Part shown: positions 34,990 through 43,430 of the stretch, piece by piece | Numbering within the stretch: position 1 is the first letter of the stretch | Layout of the letters: each line of letters begins with the position of its first letter | Assembly (NCBI RefSeq): GCF_047302285.1 | Contig: NZ_CP154845.1 | Location: 1,612,001-1,676,000 of the forward strand | Source: Robertmurraya sp047302285 | Lineage (GTDB): Bacteria; Bacillota; Bacilli; Bacillales; Cytobacillaceae | Length of the DNA: 64,000 bases | Direction of reading: 5' to 3' | The notes under the pieces: generated by a model | Told to the model about the DNA's origin: nothing | Databases searched by the model: none | What the model saw: the letters and a program-made list of their open reading frames with translations, nothing else | Translations under genes and position numbers: made by a program

Positions 34990-35003
34990 TGTAAGCGATT
35001 CCA
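34990..35003 (+). promoter_or_regulatory. Catabolite-responsive element (cre) before the acyl-CoA dehydrogenase
   Basis: TGTAAGCGATTCCA matches the consensus TGnAAnCGnWnnCA at every defined position. It lies 25 nt before the start codon, where CcpA would block transcription. Confidence 0.7.
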
Positions 35004-35027
35004 CTGATAGGTCAAGGGGGGATTTAC

Positions 35028-36167
35028 ATGAATTTTGATCTCACAACTGAGCAGGATATGATCCGGCGCACGATAAAGGAGTTTGCAGATGAAGTGGTCG
35101 CACCAGGAGCAAATGAACGAGATAAGAAGAAAGAATTTCCGAGCGAAATTTTTAAAGAACTCGCTGAAATGGGCATGATGGGTCTTCCTTTTCCCGAAGA
35201 ATTTGGCGGGGGAGGAGCTGACTCGATTAGCTTTGCGATCGTAACTGAGGAATTGAGCCGTGCCTGTGCTTCAACAGGGATCACTTATTCTGCCCATATT
35301 TCTTTAGGTGGGGCACCTCTCGCCTTATTTGGTACAAAGGAACAAAAAGAAAAATACTTAGTTCCAATCTGTGAAGGCCGTTCGCTCGGAGCGTTTGGGT
35401 TAACCGAGCCTAATGCTGGATCGGATGCAGGAGGTACTGAAACAACGGCAAGCGAGGAGAACGGGTATTACGTCATTAATGGGAGCAAATGTTTTATTAC
35501 GAATGCTAGTTACGCCAAGCATCTTGCTTTAACGGCTATTACAGGTAAGCCCAATGGAAAAAAAGAAATCAGTGCGATTATTGTTCCAACGAATATAAAA
35601 GGATTTTCGATTCATAGTCATTATGAAAAAATGGGCTTACATGCGTCAAATACGACAGAGCTTGTTTTAGAAAATGTTCAAGTGCCAACTGAAAATATTC
35701 TCGGAAAAAAGGGAGAAGGCTTTAAACAGTTTTTAATTACGTTAGATGGAGGAAGAATTGGGATTGGGGCAATGGCGCTGGGCATAGCTCAAGCTGCCTA
35801 TGAAAAAGCGTTACAATATGCAAAAACAAGGCAGCAATTTGGAACGACTATTTCAAAATTTCAAGCGATTCAATTTAAATTAGCTGATATGGCAATGAAA
35901 ATCGAGTTAGCACGGAATATGGTTTATAAGGCAGCATGGTTAAAGGATGCAGGACGTAACTTTACGAAGGAAGCATCGATTTGCAAGCTATATGCCTCGG
36001 AAATTTGTACGGAGGTAGCCAATCAGGCTGTCCAAATTCATGGAGGCTATGGCTACATGAAGGAATATGAAGTGGAGCGTTATGTAAGGGATGGCAAGCT
36101 GACAGAAATTGGCGAAGGGACATCCGAAATTCAAAGAATGGTGATTGCACGTCAAATTGGCTGCTAA
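35028..36167 (+). CDS. Acyl-CoA dehydrogenase, short-chain type
   Basis: 379 residues, the same length as B. subtilis MmgC. Seen: EELSRACASTGITYSAHISLG, the substrate/FAD loop LGAFGLTEPNAGSDAGGTETTA, FITNASYAKHLALTAITG, and the C-terminal catalytic region IHGGYGYMKEYEVERYVRDGKLTEIGEGTSEIQR in parts, with the catalytic Glu in EGTSE. It oxidises acyl-CoA to enoyl-CoA, passing electrons to ETF. The chain-length call is inferred. GGGGG precedes ATG 35028; a cre site lies upstream, fitting fatty-acid or branched-chain breakdown held down by glucose. It stands alone, without mmgA/B. Confidence 0.92.
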   Translation: MNFDLTTEQDMIRRTIKEFADEVVAPGANERDKKKEFPSEIFKELAEMGMMGLPFPEEFGGGGADSISFAIVTEELSRACASTGITYSAHISLGGAPLALFGTKEQKEKYLVPICEGRSLGAFGLTEPNAGSDAGGTETTASEENGYYVINGSKCFITNASYAKHLALTAITGKPNGKKEISAIIVPTNIKGFSIHSHYEKMGLHASNTTELVLENVQVPTENILGKKGEGFKQFLITLDGGRIGIGAMALGIAQAAYEKALQYAKTRQQFGTTISKFQAIQFKLADMAMKIELARNMVYKAAWLKDAGRNFTKEASICKLYASEICTEVANQAVQIHGGYGYMKEYEVERYVRDGKLTEIGEGTSEIQRMVIARQIGC

Positions 36168-36212
36168 GTTTTTGGGAATAATAAATGGAAATCAATCAAA
36201 TAATAACCATTG

Positions 36213-36242
36213 AAAACTTCACGATCTCGAGTGGAGTTTTTG
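36213..36242 (+). terminator. Terminator after the acyl-CoA dehydrogenase
   Basis: AAAACTTCAC (36213-36222) and GTGGAGTTTT (36231-36240) form 10 pairs including a G-T, followed by T. Confidence 0.75.
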
Positions 36243-36336
36243 ACATTTTTATGAACTTACTGTGACAAACTTTACTTTAGGTCTTTTCCTTCTTTCGATT
36301 TTCGAGTAAAATAAAGATTGTTTGTAATTATATCTT

Positions 36337-36387
36337 GTCTATTTCATAGTGACGTACGTACTGTTACTTTCTTATTGTGAAATAGAC
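36337..36387 (+). other. Long inverted repeat in the cccA leader
   Basis: GTCTATTTCA (36337-36346) is exactly complementary to TGAAATAGAC (36378-36387). Inside, AGTGAC can pair with GTTACT and a palindrome GTACGTAC sits at the tip. It lies 44 nt before the cccA start codon. It could be a leader hairpin or a regulator site. Confidence 0.6.
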
Positions 36388-36431
36388 TCAATTATTTGAC
36401 TGGTTGTTCTTACATAAGGGAGGTTAACGCA

Positions 36432-36797
36432 ATGAATCGGAATCCAATTATTCCATTTGTTCTAATTATGGTCTTTGGGGTAGGTCTCATGTTCTTAATG
36501 TCATTTAAAGGTGTCGGAGACATGAAAGAAATCGCAGCTGAAGAAGAAAATGGTGGAGCAGAAACAGAAGACTTAGCTTCTGCGACTCCAGAAGAGCTTT
36601 ACCAGCAAAGTGGTTGTGTCAGTTGCCATGGTGGAAACTATGAAGGTGGAATGGGTCCAGCTTTAACAGGTGTTGGTGACCATCTATCTCAAGAAGAAAT
36701 CCAAGATATCCTAACTAATGGTAAGGGTTCAATGCCACCTGGTTTAGTTCAAGGTAGGGAAGCTGAAATGGCTGAATGGTTAGCAGGATTAAAGTAA
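36432..36797 (+). CDS. cccA: Cytochrome c-550, membrane-anchored (CccA)
   Basis: 121 residues from ATG 36432 (GGGAGGTTAACGCA before it). One membrane anchor at residues 6-24, a Glu-rich linker, then a cytochrome c fold with the heme site CVSCH at 62-66 and the distal Met in GSMPPG at residue 101. The heme is attached outside the membrane. It carries electrons in the aerobic chain. A leader inverted repeat sits upstream, a terminator follows. Located after sigA as in B. subtilis, with two extra genes between. Confidence 0.95.
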   Translation: MNRNPIIPFVLIMVFGVGLMFLMSFKGVGDMKEIAAEEENGGAETEDLASATPEELYQQSGCVSCHGGNYEGGMGPALTGVGDHLSQEEIQDILTNGKGSMPPGLVQGREAEMAEWLAGLK

Positions 36798-36811
36798 AAT
36801 AAAATATTGCT

Positions 36812-36844
36812 AAAAGGTCCTTTGCATATGTAAAGGACTTTTTC
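36812..36844 (+). terminator. Terminator after cccA
   Basis: AAAAGGTCCTTT and AAAGGACTTTTT pair around a short loop, ending in a T-run. Confidence 0.85.
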
Positions 36845-36897
36845 TATACTTATTAAATGGAGAATGAACTCTATAGTCTTGATAAAGTGGTGAAGGA

Positions 36898-37611
36898 ATG
36901 AATATTGATAAACTATCAGAACGCCTACAAACGGTGGCCAAATACATACCTGAAGGAAGTCGTATCGCCGACATTGGTTCAGACCATGCGTACTTACCAT
37001 GTCATGTTGTTAAGAAGGGACAAGTAAGCTATGCCATTGCTGGGGAGGTCGTAGAAGGTCCCTTTCAATCTGCGAAAAAACAAGTAGAATCGGAAGGTCT
37101 CGAAGATTGTATCGATGTACGTAAAGGAAATGGTTTAGAGGTCATTTCCAGCGGTGAAGTCGATTGCATTACCATTGCTGGAATGGGTGGAGCTTTGATT
37201 GCGAGCATCCTCGATAATGGTGTCGAGAAGCTTGAAAAGGTAAAGAGACTCATCTTACAGCCTAATTTAAGTGCAAAGTCGATTAGGCTATGGTTAGTAG
37301 ACCATGGCTGGGAGCTTATTGAAGAAGAAATTTTGGAAGAAGATGGGAAAATTTATGAAGTTCTCGTAGCTGAAAAAGGAGAGCCTCTGAAGCCGTACAA
37401 TAATTTGGATAGAAAAGCTTTATTATTAATGGGCCCCTTTTTAGTACAACAAAAAACTGAGCCCTTTATGAAAAAATGGGCGGGCGAAGTTGCGAATTGG
37501 AAAAGAATTTTAGCTAAACTTGAAGAAGCAGCTAAAAGCGAAGATAATCAAAAGAAAAAAGCAGAACTAATAGATAAAATATTAATGGTAGAGGAGGTTC
37601 TAAAGTCTTGA
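36898..37611 (+). CDS. trmK: tRNA (adenine22-N1)-methyltransferase TrmK
   Basis: 237 residues. SAM motif I IADIGSDHAYLPCHVVKKG at about 20-40 and motif IV-like ITIAGMGGALIASIL at about 90. The C-terminal coiled coil (LEEAAKSEDNQKKKAELI) is typical of TrmK. It makes m1A22 in tRNA-Ser and others in Gram-positives. Start ATG 36898, weak GGTGAAGG before. The stop overlaps yqfO by four bases. Confidence 0.95.
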   Translation: MNIDKLSERLQTVAKYIPEGSRIADIGSDHAYLPCHVVKKGQVSYAIAGEVVEGPFQSAKKQVESEGLEDCIDVRKGNGLEVISSGEVDCITIAGMGGALIASILDNGVEKLEKVKRLILQPNLSAKSIRLWLVDHGWELIEEEILEEDGKIYEVLVAEKGEPLKPYNNLDRKALLLMGPFLVQQKTEPFMKKWAGEVANWKRILAKLEEAAKSEDNQKKKAELIDKILMVEEVLKS

Positions 37612-38723
37612 AGAATGCGAATGGCTATGAAGTGATCCAATTATTTGAGCAATTTTCTCCTAAGGCATATGCGATGGAGGGAGATAAGATTGGTTTACAA
37701 ATTGGAAGTCTTAATAAACCTGTCAGTAAAGTTTTAGTGGCCTTAGATGTGTTAGAGGAAGTAGTTGATGAAGCAATTGCTGAAAATGTCGAGTTAATTA
37801 TTGCCCATCACCCGATTATTTTTCGTCCTTTACAAAAGATATCGACGGAACAAACCTCTGGTAGAATGATTGAGAAATTGATTAAGCATGATATTGCTGT
37901 CTATGCGGCCCATACGAATTTAGATGTGGCAAAAGGTGGAGTAAATGATCTATTAGCAGAGGCGCTTGGGCTCACAAATACAGAGGTGCTCGTTCCAACC
38001 TATGAGGTGAAGCTAAAAAAATTGGTCGTCTTTGTACCAGAAGAAAATGTAGAAGAACTTAAACTAGCATTAGGAAATGCAGGCGCAGGATCAATTGGAA
38101 ATTATAGTCATTGTACATTTTCGGCTAGTGGCATAGGTCAATTTCTTCCAGGAGAAAATACGAACCCATATATCGGATCACAAGGTAAGCTAGAAAGTGT
38201 AGAAGAGTCTCGAGTGGAAACGGTTTTTCCTGCCCATTTGGAAAAAAGAGTTCTCTCTGCTATGTTTAAGAGCCATCCATATGAAGAGGTTGCGTATGAT
38301 ATTTACAGCTTAGACAATCCAGGAGAGTCATTAGGATTGGGAAGAATCGGGTATGTTAATGAAATGTCATTAGAGGATTTCGCCGAACATGTGAAAAAGG
38401 CATTAGGAGTAACAGGTGTTCGTGTGGTTGGAAACTTGAAAAATAGAATTAAAAAGGTCGCTGTCCTCGGTGGTGACGGAAACAAGTATTTTAGGTCCGC
38501 AAAGTTTAAAGGGGCAGATGTTTATGTGACAGGGGATATGTATTATCATGTCGCCCATGATGCGATGATGGAAGGCTTGAATATTATCGATCCAGGCCAT
38601 CATATTGAACAAATTATGAAAAAGGGCGTTGCTGAGGTTCTAGCAAAAATGTGTGAAGACAAGGGCTTGAACGTCTCGTTTATCGCTTCAAAACCAAATA
38701 CAGACCCATTTGTTTTTATGTAA
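37608..38723 (+). CDS. yqfO: Nif3-like dinuclear metal centre hexameric protein YqfO
   Basis: 371 residues. Metal-binding motifs are HHPIIFRPL near residue 65, THTNLD-like YAAHTNLDVAKGGVND near 100, and GGDGNKYFRSAKFKGADVYVTGDMYYHVAHDA and IDPGHHIEQ at the C-terminal end, around a central CutA-like insertion (VPEENVEELKLALGNAGAGSIG) typical of Bacillus members. Function of the family remains unclear. TTG 37608 overlaps the trmK stop. Confidence 0.94.
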   Translation: MKNANGYEVIQLFEQFSPKAYAMEGDKIGLQIGSLNKPVSKVLVALDVLEEVVDEAIAENVELIIAHHPIIFRPLQKISTEQTSGRMIEKLIKHDIAVYAAHTNLDVAKGGVNDLLAEALGLTNTEVLVPTYEVKLKKLVVFVPEENVEELKLALGNAGAGSIGNYSHCTFSASGIGQFLPGENTNPYIGSQGKLESVEESRVETVFPAHLEKRVLSAMFKSHPYEEVAYDIYSLDNPGESLGLGRIGYVNEMSLEDFAEHVKKALGVTGVRVVGNLKNRIKKVAVLGGDGNKYFRSAKFKGADVYVTGDMYYHVAHDAMMEGLNIIDPGHHIEQIMKKGVAEVLAKMCEDKGLNVSFIASKPNTDPFVFM

Positions 38724-38724
38724 T

Positions 38725-38759
38725 AAAAAAACCGGGCAATTGCCCGGTTATACTTTTTT
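38725..38759. terminator. Bidirectional terminator between yqfO and ispH
   Basis: AAAAAACCGGGCAATTGCCCGGTT is palindromic and flanked by A-runs and T-runs, so it can end both convergent genes. Confidence 0.92.
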
Positions 38760-39689
38760 AACCTTCGGTAAGATTTTACTTAAAGGTACTTTTTTCTCTA
38801 CCTTCCAAGTGGATTCATCTTGTGGATTGAACTGCTCGATAAAAACAATAACCTCTTTTGTGATTGGTGTTGGAGTAGAGGCGCCTGACGTGACTGCGAC
38901 TGTTTCAGCGTCTTTAATCCAATCGATCTTCAACTCGCTTAAATCACCGATTCGATAAGCCTTTGTCCCAGCAATTTCCTCTGAAACCTGAGCTAGACGA
39001 TTTGAATTATTACTCTTTGGATCGCCCACTACAATCGTGACATCAGCAGCACCAGCTGTTTGTGCTACAGCTTCTTGTCTTACTTGAGTGGCATTACAAA
39101 TTTCGTTGTGGAACTCAGCATGAGGGAATTTTTCCTTCAAAAGCTCCATAATATGACCAACATCCCATTGGCTCATCGTCGTTTGATTTGTGACGATTAG
39201 TTTATCATGATTCAGTTGAAGATTATTGACATCCTCTTCTGTCTCTACAAGGTGAACAATGCCAGGGGCAACGCCAAGTGCTCCTTCAGGCTCTGGATGG
39301 CCCTTTTTGCCGATGTAGATGACTTGAAAGCCTTCTGCCTCTTTTTCTCTTATCAGGTCATGAGTTCTCGTCACATCTGGGCAAGTAGCATCAATGGTCA
39401 CAAGTCCTTTTTCCTTAGCCAAAGCACGAACCTCAGGAGAGATCCCGTGGGCTGTAAAAATGACTGTTCCTTGATCGACTTTTTCAAGTATCTCTTTTCG
39501 ATTACTTCCGTCTAATGTAATAATGCCTTCTTCTTCAAAAGCATCTGTAACATGCTTATTATGAACAATCATCCCGAGGATATAGATTGGTCGAGGCAAT
39601 GTTTTATCTAAAGCAGCATTTCTTGCAATTACCATGGCATCAACGACACCATAGCAGTAACCGCGTGGAGAAATCTTAATAACTTTCAT
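38748..39689 (-). CDS. ispH: 4-hydroxy-3-methylbut-2-enyl diphosphate reductase IspH
   Basis: 313 residues. The three 4Fe-4S cysteines are in SPRGYCYGVVDAM (residue 13), DATCPDV (near 97) and NEICNATQVRQ (near 193), plus the active-site helices HGISPEV and GDPKSNNSNRLAQV. It catalyses the last step of the MEP isoprenoid pathway, giving IPP and DMAPP. It works with IspG encoded at 46.7 kb. Confidence 0.96.
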   Translation of the reverse strand: MKVIKISPRGYCYGVVDAMVIARNAALDKTLPRPIYILGMIVHNKHVTDAFEEEGIITLDGSNRKEILEKVDQGTVIFTAHGISPEVRALAKEKGLVTIDATCPDVTRTHDLIREKEAEGFQVIYIGKKGHPEPEGALGVAPGIVHLVETEEDVNNLQLNHDKLIVTNQTTMSQWDVGHIMELLKEKFPHAEFHNEICNATQVRQEAVAQTAGAADVTIVVGDPKSNNSNRLAQVSEEIAGTKAYRIGDLSELKIDWIKDAETVAVTSGASTPTPITKEVIVFIEQFNPQDESTWKVEKKVPLSKILPKVKKV

Positions 39690-39906
39690 TCAGTAACCCC
39701 CTAAAAGCGAAGATTGCTCTTAATCTATTAGTCAATTACACATTTTTATATAAATGTGAGAAATTGATAGAATGCAGTGCAATAAACACAGAAATTATTT
39801 AAATATGGTTGATAAATCTCATCCCACGAACTCATTATAAAGGATTTCGCCTAAAACCTCAATTTGAGGAAGATGGAAAAATAAAAGCATGAGTACAACA
39901 CCGCTT

Positions 39907-39940
39907 AAAAAAAAGAATGCTCATGAAAGCATTCTTTAAG
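39907..39940 (-). terminator. Terminator after yqfQ
   Basis: Read on the minus strand, AAAGAATGCT...AGCATTCTTT is a 10-bp stem followed by a run of eight or more T. Confidence 0.9.
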
Positions 39941-39952
39941 AAATCGACTTTT

Positions 39953-40528
39953 TTAGATATATAACTTAGGAGCTGATTGCCCTTTTTCAGGAGAATTTTT
40001 TCCTTGGCTTGCTTCTTCATTTTCTCCTGAAGATGCGGTTTTTTTCTTTTTAGTTTGAGTCTTCTTTTTTTGAACTTCTTCTTTAGGGGAGTCATCCTCA
40101 GATTCGGAAGGGAGATCTCTAAAGCCTTTATAGAGCTTCCATAATGAAGGTAGATTCTTGACCATTGGACCATACTGCTGAACCATCGGACCAATCTGTT
40201 GTGCAGTACTTAACATTTTCTCCGTATTCGCCAGAAATCCATTTAAGGCGTTCGGATCGGTTAACGTTTTTAATAAACCTCCTCCACCGCCTCGACTGGC
40301 TGCTTGCCCTGCTGCTGTGGATGTAGGAAAAGAAAAAGGATTTGAACCGCCTCTTTGGTTCTCTCGATTTCCAAATATCTTTGCTAAAAGTCCACCTCCA
40401 CCGCCTCCTCGTTGTGGGCGTGGTGGTCTAAACCCAGCCCTGTTCATGGAAGGTCCTCCTCTTGTCATCATCGAACCTCTCGGTGGGTTTCCAGGTGGGG
40501 GGAAAGGAGCTCTCATTCTAGGTTGCAT
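39953..40528 (-). CDS. yqfQ: YqfQ-like protein
   Basis: About 191 residues starting MQPRMRAPFPPPGNPPRGS, which follows GGAGGAAAAG. The first half is Pro/Gly/Arg-rich (RPPRPQRGGGGGGLLAKIFGN), the middle has GGGLLKTLTDPNALNGFLANTEKMLSTAQQIGPMVQQYGPMVKNLPSLWKLYKGF in parts, the block that marks the YqfQ family, and the C-terminal end is Lys/Glu rich. No enzyme motif or membrane helix seen; a low-complexity, possibly coat- or envelope-associated protein. Confidence 0.85.
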   Translation of the reverse strand: MQPRMRAPFPPPGNPPRGSMMTRGGPSMNRAGFRPPRPQRGGGGGGLLAKIFGNRENQRGGSNPFSFPTSTAAGQAASRGGGGGLLKTLTDPNALNGFLANTEKMLSTAQQIGPMVQQYGPMVKNLPSLWKLYKGFRDLPSESEDDSPKEEVQKKKTQTKKKKTASSGENEEASQGKNSPEKGQSAPKLYI

Positions 40529-40675
40529 TACTTTTCCTCCTTTCAATCTGTAGCTCTCTAGACATCTACGTAGATTCTCTCCTATTAGGGTATGCACATA
40601 AGCAGGAATCGTTAAGTACTTTTGCAAAAATTGAGTTGAATTTGATATAAATAAAAGCAAAGAATATATGCTTAA

Positions 40676-40705
40676 TTGGCGCTATTGCCAAATCTTTATT
40701 ATAAT
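40676..40705 (+). promoter_or_regulatory. Possible sigma-A promoter of cshB
   Basis: TTGGCG (40676-40681) and TATAAT (40700-40705), spacing 18, 48 nt before cshB. Confidence 0.65.
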
Positions 40706-40753
40706 GATTAGATGATGTCCAAAAAAGGACGAACATGATGAAGGAGTAGAAGG

Positions 40754-42058
40754 ATGACAGAATCGAAATTTAACATATATGGATTTCAACCATTTGTGAT
40801 GGAAGCTTTACAGAAAATAGGGTTTAATGAACCAACGGAAATTCAACAAAGACTGATCCCCATTATCCAAAAAGAAGAAAGTGCGATTGGACAATCGCAA
40901 ACAGGGACAGGAAAAACCCACTCATACATTTTGCCGATCATTGATAAAATTGAGCCAACAAAAAAAGAGGTACAAGCAGTTATTACAGCACCAACACGTG
41001 AGCTCGCTAGTCAAATTTATCAGGAAATTTTAAAAATAACAGAGTACAGTGAAGAAGAGATATCTACACGACTATTTATTGGTGGTACGGACAAGCAGAG
41101 AACGATTGAAAAACTCAAAACTCAGCCTCATATTGTCGTTGGTACACCAGGAAGAATTAACGACTTAGCAAAGGATCAAGCCCTTCTTATTCATAAATCT
41201 ACTACACTGGTGGTTGATGAAGCGGATTTAATGCTTGATATGGGCTTTATTGAAGATATTGACCAGATTGCTTCAAGAATGCCGGAAAAGCTACAAATGC
41301 TTGTGTTCTCTGCAACAATACCTGAAAAGCTAAAACCTTTTTTGAAAAAATACTTAGAGAACCCACAATATGTTCATATTGAACCAAAGCAGCTAACGGC
41401 AGAAAAAATCGCTCATTATTTATTGCCATCCCGTCACAGAAGTAAAAAAGAAATCGTCTATGACGTCCTAACAGCCTATAATCCTTATTTGGCGATTGTG
41501 TTCACGAACACAAAAAAGATGGCTGATGAGGTGGCAAATGCGTTAGCATATAAAGGATTAAAGGTTGGACGAGTTCATGGGGATCTTAGTCCAAGAGAAC
41601 GTAAGAAAATGATGAAGCAAATTAAGGATTTAGAATTTCAATACATTGTCGCAACAGATTTGGCTGCTAGAGGGATTGATATTGAAGGAGTTAGTCATGT
41701 TATTAATTTTGAGTTACCTTCTGATTTAGACTTTTATGTCCATCGTGTTGGACGAACAGCTCGTGCTGGTTATTCAGGTGTGGCTCTTACGATTTATAGT
41801 TCATCAGATGAAGATGCACTTAATCGTTTAGAAAACCTTGGAATTCAATTTAAAAATGTTGATTTGAGGGATGGGGAGATCGTTGAAATAAGCGATCGAA
41901 ACAAAAGAAAGAAAAGACAAAGACAGCATGATGAAATTGATGTCATGGCAAAATCGATTGTCAAAAAGCCTAAAAAGGTTAAGCCAGGATATAAGAAAAA
42001 GATGCAGTCTGAAGTCGATAAAATTAAAAAGCGTCAAAATCGCTTAAAAAGAAAATAA
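40754..42058 (+). CDS. cshB: DEAD-box RNA helicase CshB
   Basis: 434 residues. Q motif GFNEPTEIQQRLIP, motif I SQTGTGKTHSYILP, PTRELA, motif II VVDEADLMLDMGF, motif III SAT, and the helicase C motifs VATDLAARGIDIEGV and HRVGRTARAGYSG. The C-terminal tail after about residue 375 is very basic (RKKRQRQ, KKPKKVKPGYKKKM). CshB in B. subtilis is linked to cold adaptation and RNA metabolism. It is followed 31 nt later by nfo. Confidence 0.93.
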   Translation: MTESKFNIYGFQPFVMEALQKIGFNEPTEIQQRLIPIIQKEESAIGQSQTGTGKTHSYILPIIDKIEPTKKEVQAVITAPTRELASQIYQEILKITEYSEEEISTRLFIGGTDKQRTIEKLKTQPHIVVGTPGRINDLAKDQALLIHKSTTLVVDEADLMLDMGFIEDIDQIASRMPEKLQMLVFSATIPEKLKPFLKKYLENPQYVHIEPKQLTAEKIAHYLLPSRHRSKKEIVYDVLTAYNPYLAIVFTNTKKMADEVANALAYKGLKVGRVHGDLSPRERKKMMKQIKDLEFQYIVATDLAARGIDIEGVSHVINFELPSDLDFYVHRVGRTARAGYSGVALTIYSSSDEDALNRLENLGIQFKNVDLRDGEIVEISDRNKRKKRQRQHDEIDVMAKSIVKKPKKVKPGYKKKMQSEVDKIKKRQNRLKRK

Positions 42059-42089
42059 GTTAGTATTTTTAAATAAGGGAGAGATCATA

Positions 42090-42983
42090 ATGTTGAAAAT
42101 TGGATCACATGTATCAATGAGTGGGAAGAAAATGCTTTTATCAGCCAGTGAGGAAGCTGTTTCTTACGGTGCTAACACATTTATGATTTATACAGGGGCT
42201 CCACAAAATACGAGACGTAAGAAGATTGAGGACTTGAATATTGAAGCAGGGCGTCAGCATATGAAGGAGAATGGCATTAATGAAATCGTCGTCCATGCTC
42301 CTTATATTATCAATATTGGAAATACGACGAATCCTGACACCTTTGATTTAGGAGTTCGGTTTTTAAGAAGTGAAATAGAGCGTACAGAAGCAATTGGGGC
42401 AAAGCAAATTGTTCTCCATCCAGGTGCTCATGTAGGCGCTGGGGCCGAAGCGGGAATTCAGAAAATTATTGAAGGATTAAATGAAGTGTTAACAGGTCAG
42501 GAGTCTTTGCAGATCGCATTAGAGACAATGGCAGGTAAAGGTTCAGAATGTGGAAGAACATTTGAAGAGATCGCCATGATTATCGACGGGGTAACTCATA
42601 ATGATCGTCTTTCTGTCTGCTTTGATACTTGTCATACCCATGATGCAGGCTACAATATTGTTGAAGATTTTGATGGAGTATTAAATGAATTTGATAAAAT
42701 TGTTGGAATTGACCGCATAAAAGTTCTCCATATTAATGACAGTAAAAACGAACGAGGAGCAAGTAAGGATAGACATGAGAACATTGGATTTGGAAATATT
42801 GGATTTAAGGCGTTAAATCATATTGTTCATCATCCTCAATTAATGGACGTTCCGAAAATCCTCGAAACACCTTATGTAGGAGAAGACAAAAATAGTAAAA
42901 AGGCCCCGTACAAGCATGAGATTGCTATGCTTCGTACGAAAGAATTTAATGAAAACCTTCTAGAAAACATCATTTCTGAATAA
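42090..42983 (+). CDS. nfo: Endonuclease IV (apurinic/apyrimidinic endonuclease)
   Basis: 297 residues. Zinc-binding residues lie in HVSMSG, VVHAPYIINIGN, LHPGAHVG, ALETMAGKGSECG, SVCFDTCHTHDAGY, LHINDSKN and GFGNIGFKALNHIVHH, a TIM barrel. It cleaves 5' of abasic sites in base excision repair; in Bacillus spores it is important for repair. GGGAGAG precedes ATG 42090. Downstream of cshB as in B. subtilis. Confidence 0.96.
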   Translation: MLKIGSHVSMSGKKMLLSASEEAVSYGANTFMIYTGAPQNTRRKKIEDLNIEAGRQHMKENGINEIVVHAPYIINIGNTTNPDTFDLGVRFLRSEIERTEAIGAKQIVLHPGAHVGAGAEAGIQKIIEGLNEVLTGQESLQIALETMAGKGSECGRTFEEIAMIIDGVTHNDRLSVCFDTCHTHDAGYNIVEDFDGVLNEFDKIVGIDRIKVLHINDSKNERGASKDRHENIGFGNIGFKALNHIVHHPQLMDVPKILETPYVGEDKNSKKAPYKHEIAMLRTKEFNENLLENIISE

Positions 42984-42991
42984 TTATATAT

Positions 42992-43026
42992 AAAGAAATC
43001 CACTCGCACCCTGAGTGGATTTCTTT
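42992..43026. terminator. Bidirectional terminator between nfo and yqfT
   Basis: AAAGAAATCCACTC and GAGTGGATTTCTTT pair over 14 bp with a 7-nt loop, with T-runs or A-runs on each side. Confidence 0.92.
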
Positions 43027-43031
43027 ATGCT

Positions 43032-43286
43032 TCACTTGATAAAACTAACAAATATACGATTGATTTCGTTGGCCTTTTCAGGACCAACTATTTTGGCAAT
43101 TTCACTAATGACTTTTTTTCTTTCGTCATCATTAAAAATATTGACATTTTTCCCTCTTAAATGAGCGGCTATTGTGTTTGCTTGCTCATTGCTAATACTA
43201 ACTTGGAATTGCTTACCATATTTGAGTAGTTCTTTTCCTGTAATGGAATTGATTTTATGATTAATGATTTTTTGGAAGATTTTCAA
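43032..43286 (-). CDS. yqfT: YqfT (DUF2624) family small protein
   Basis: 84 residues from TTG at 43286 (complement), giving MKIFQKIINHKINSI; AAGGGGTG lies 7 nt upstream. The frame could run to GTG 43295. Motif LLKYGKQFQVSISNEQANTIAAHLRGKNVNIF identifies the DUF2624/YqfT family. Function unknown. It lies between nfo and the zinc operon as in B. subtilis. Confidence 0.85.
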   Translation of the reverse strand: MKIFQKIINHKINSITGKELLKYGKQFQVSISNEQANTIAAHLRGKNVNIFNDDERKKVISEIAKIVGPEKANEINRIFVSFIK

Positions 43287-43353
43287 ACGTCCCACACCCC
43301 TTCTTCTTTACTTTATGAGCATGGTCATCTAGTTGTGACGGACAGCATAAAGC

Positions 43354-43382
43354 TTTACATAAAGGGCTACATCCTGTATACT
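43354..43382 (+). promoter_or_regulatory. Sigma-A promoter of the znuC-znuB-zur operon
   Basis: TTTACA (43354-43359) and TATACT (43377-43382) with spacing 17, ending 3 nt before the Zur box. Confidence 0.75.
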
Positions 43383-43385
43383 ACT

Positions 43386-43405
43386 AAATCGTAATGATTC
43401 TATTT
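43386..43405 (+). promoter_or_regulatory. Zur box
   Basis: AAATCGTAATGATTCTATTT matches the Zur operator (AAATCGTAATnATTACGATTT) well on the left half-site, less so on the right. It sits at the transcription start of an operon that includes zur. Confidence 0.7.
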
Positions 43406-43430
43406 TAATTTTAAAAAACTAGGTGATATC

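Noticed and set aside
39859..40194. 111-residue open frame overlapping yqfQ
   Set aside because: Same strand, other frame of yqfQ; Lys-rich translation of its low-complexity tail, and it reads through the yqfQ terminator.
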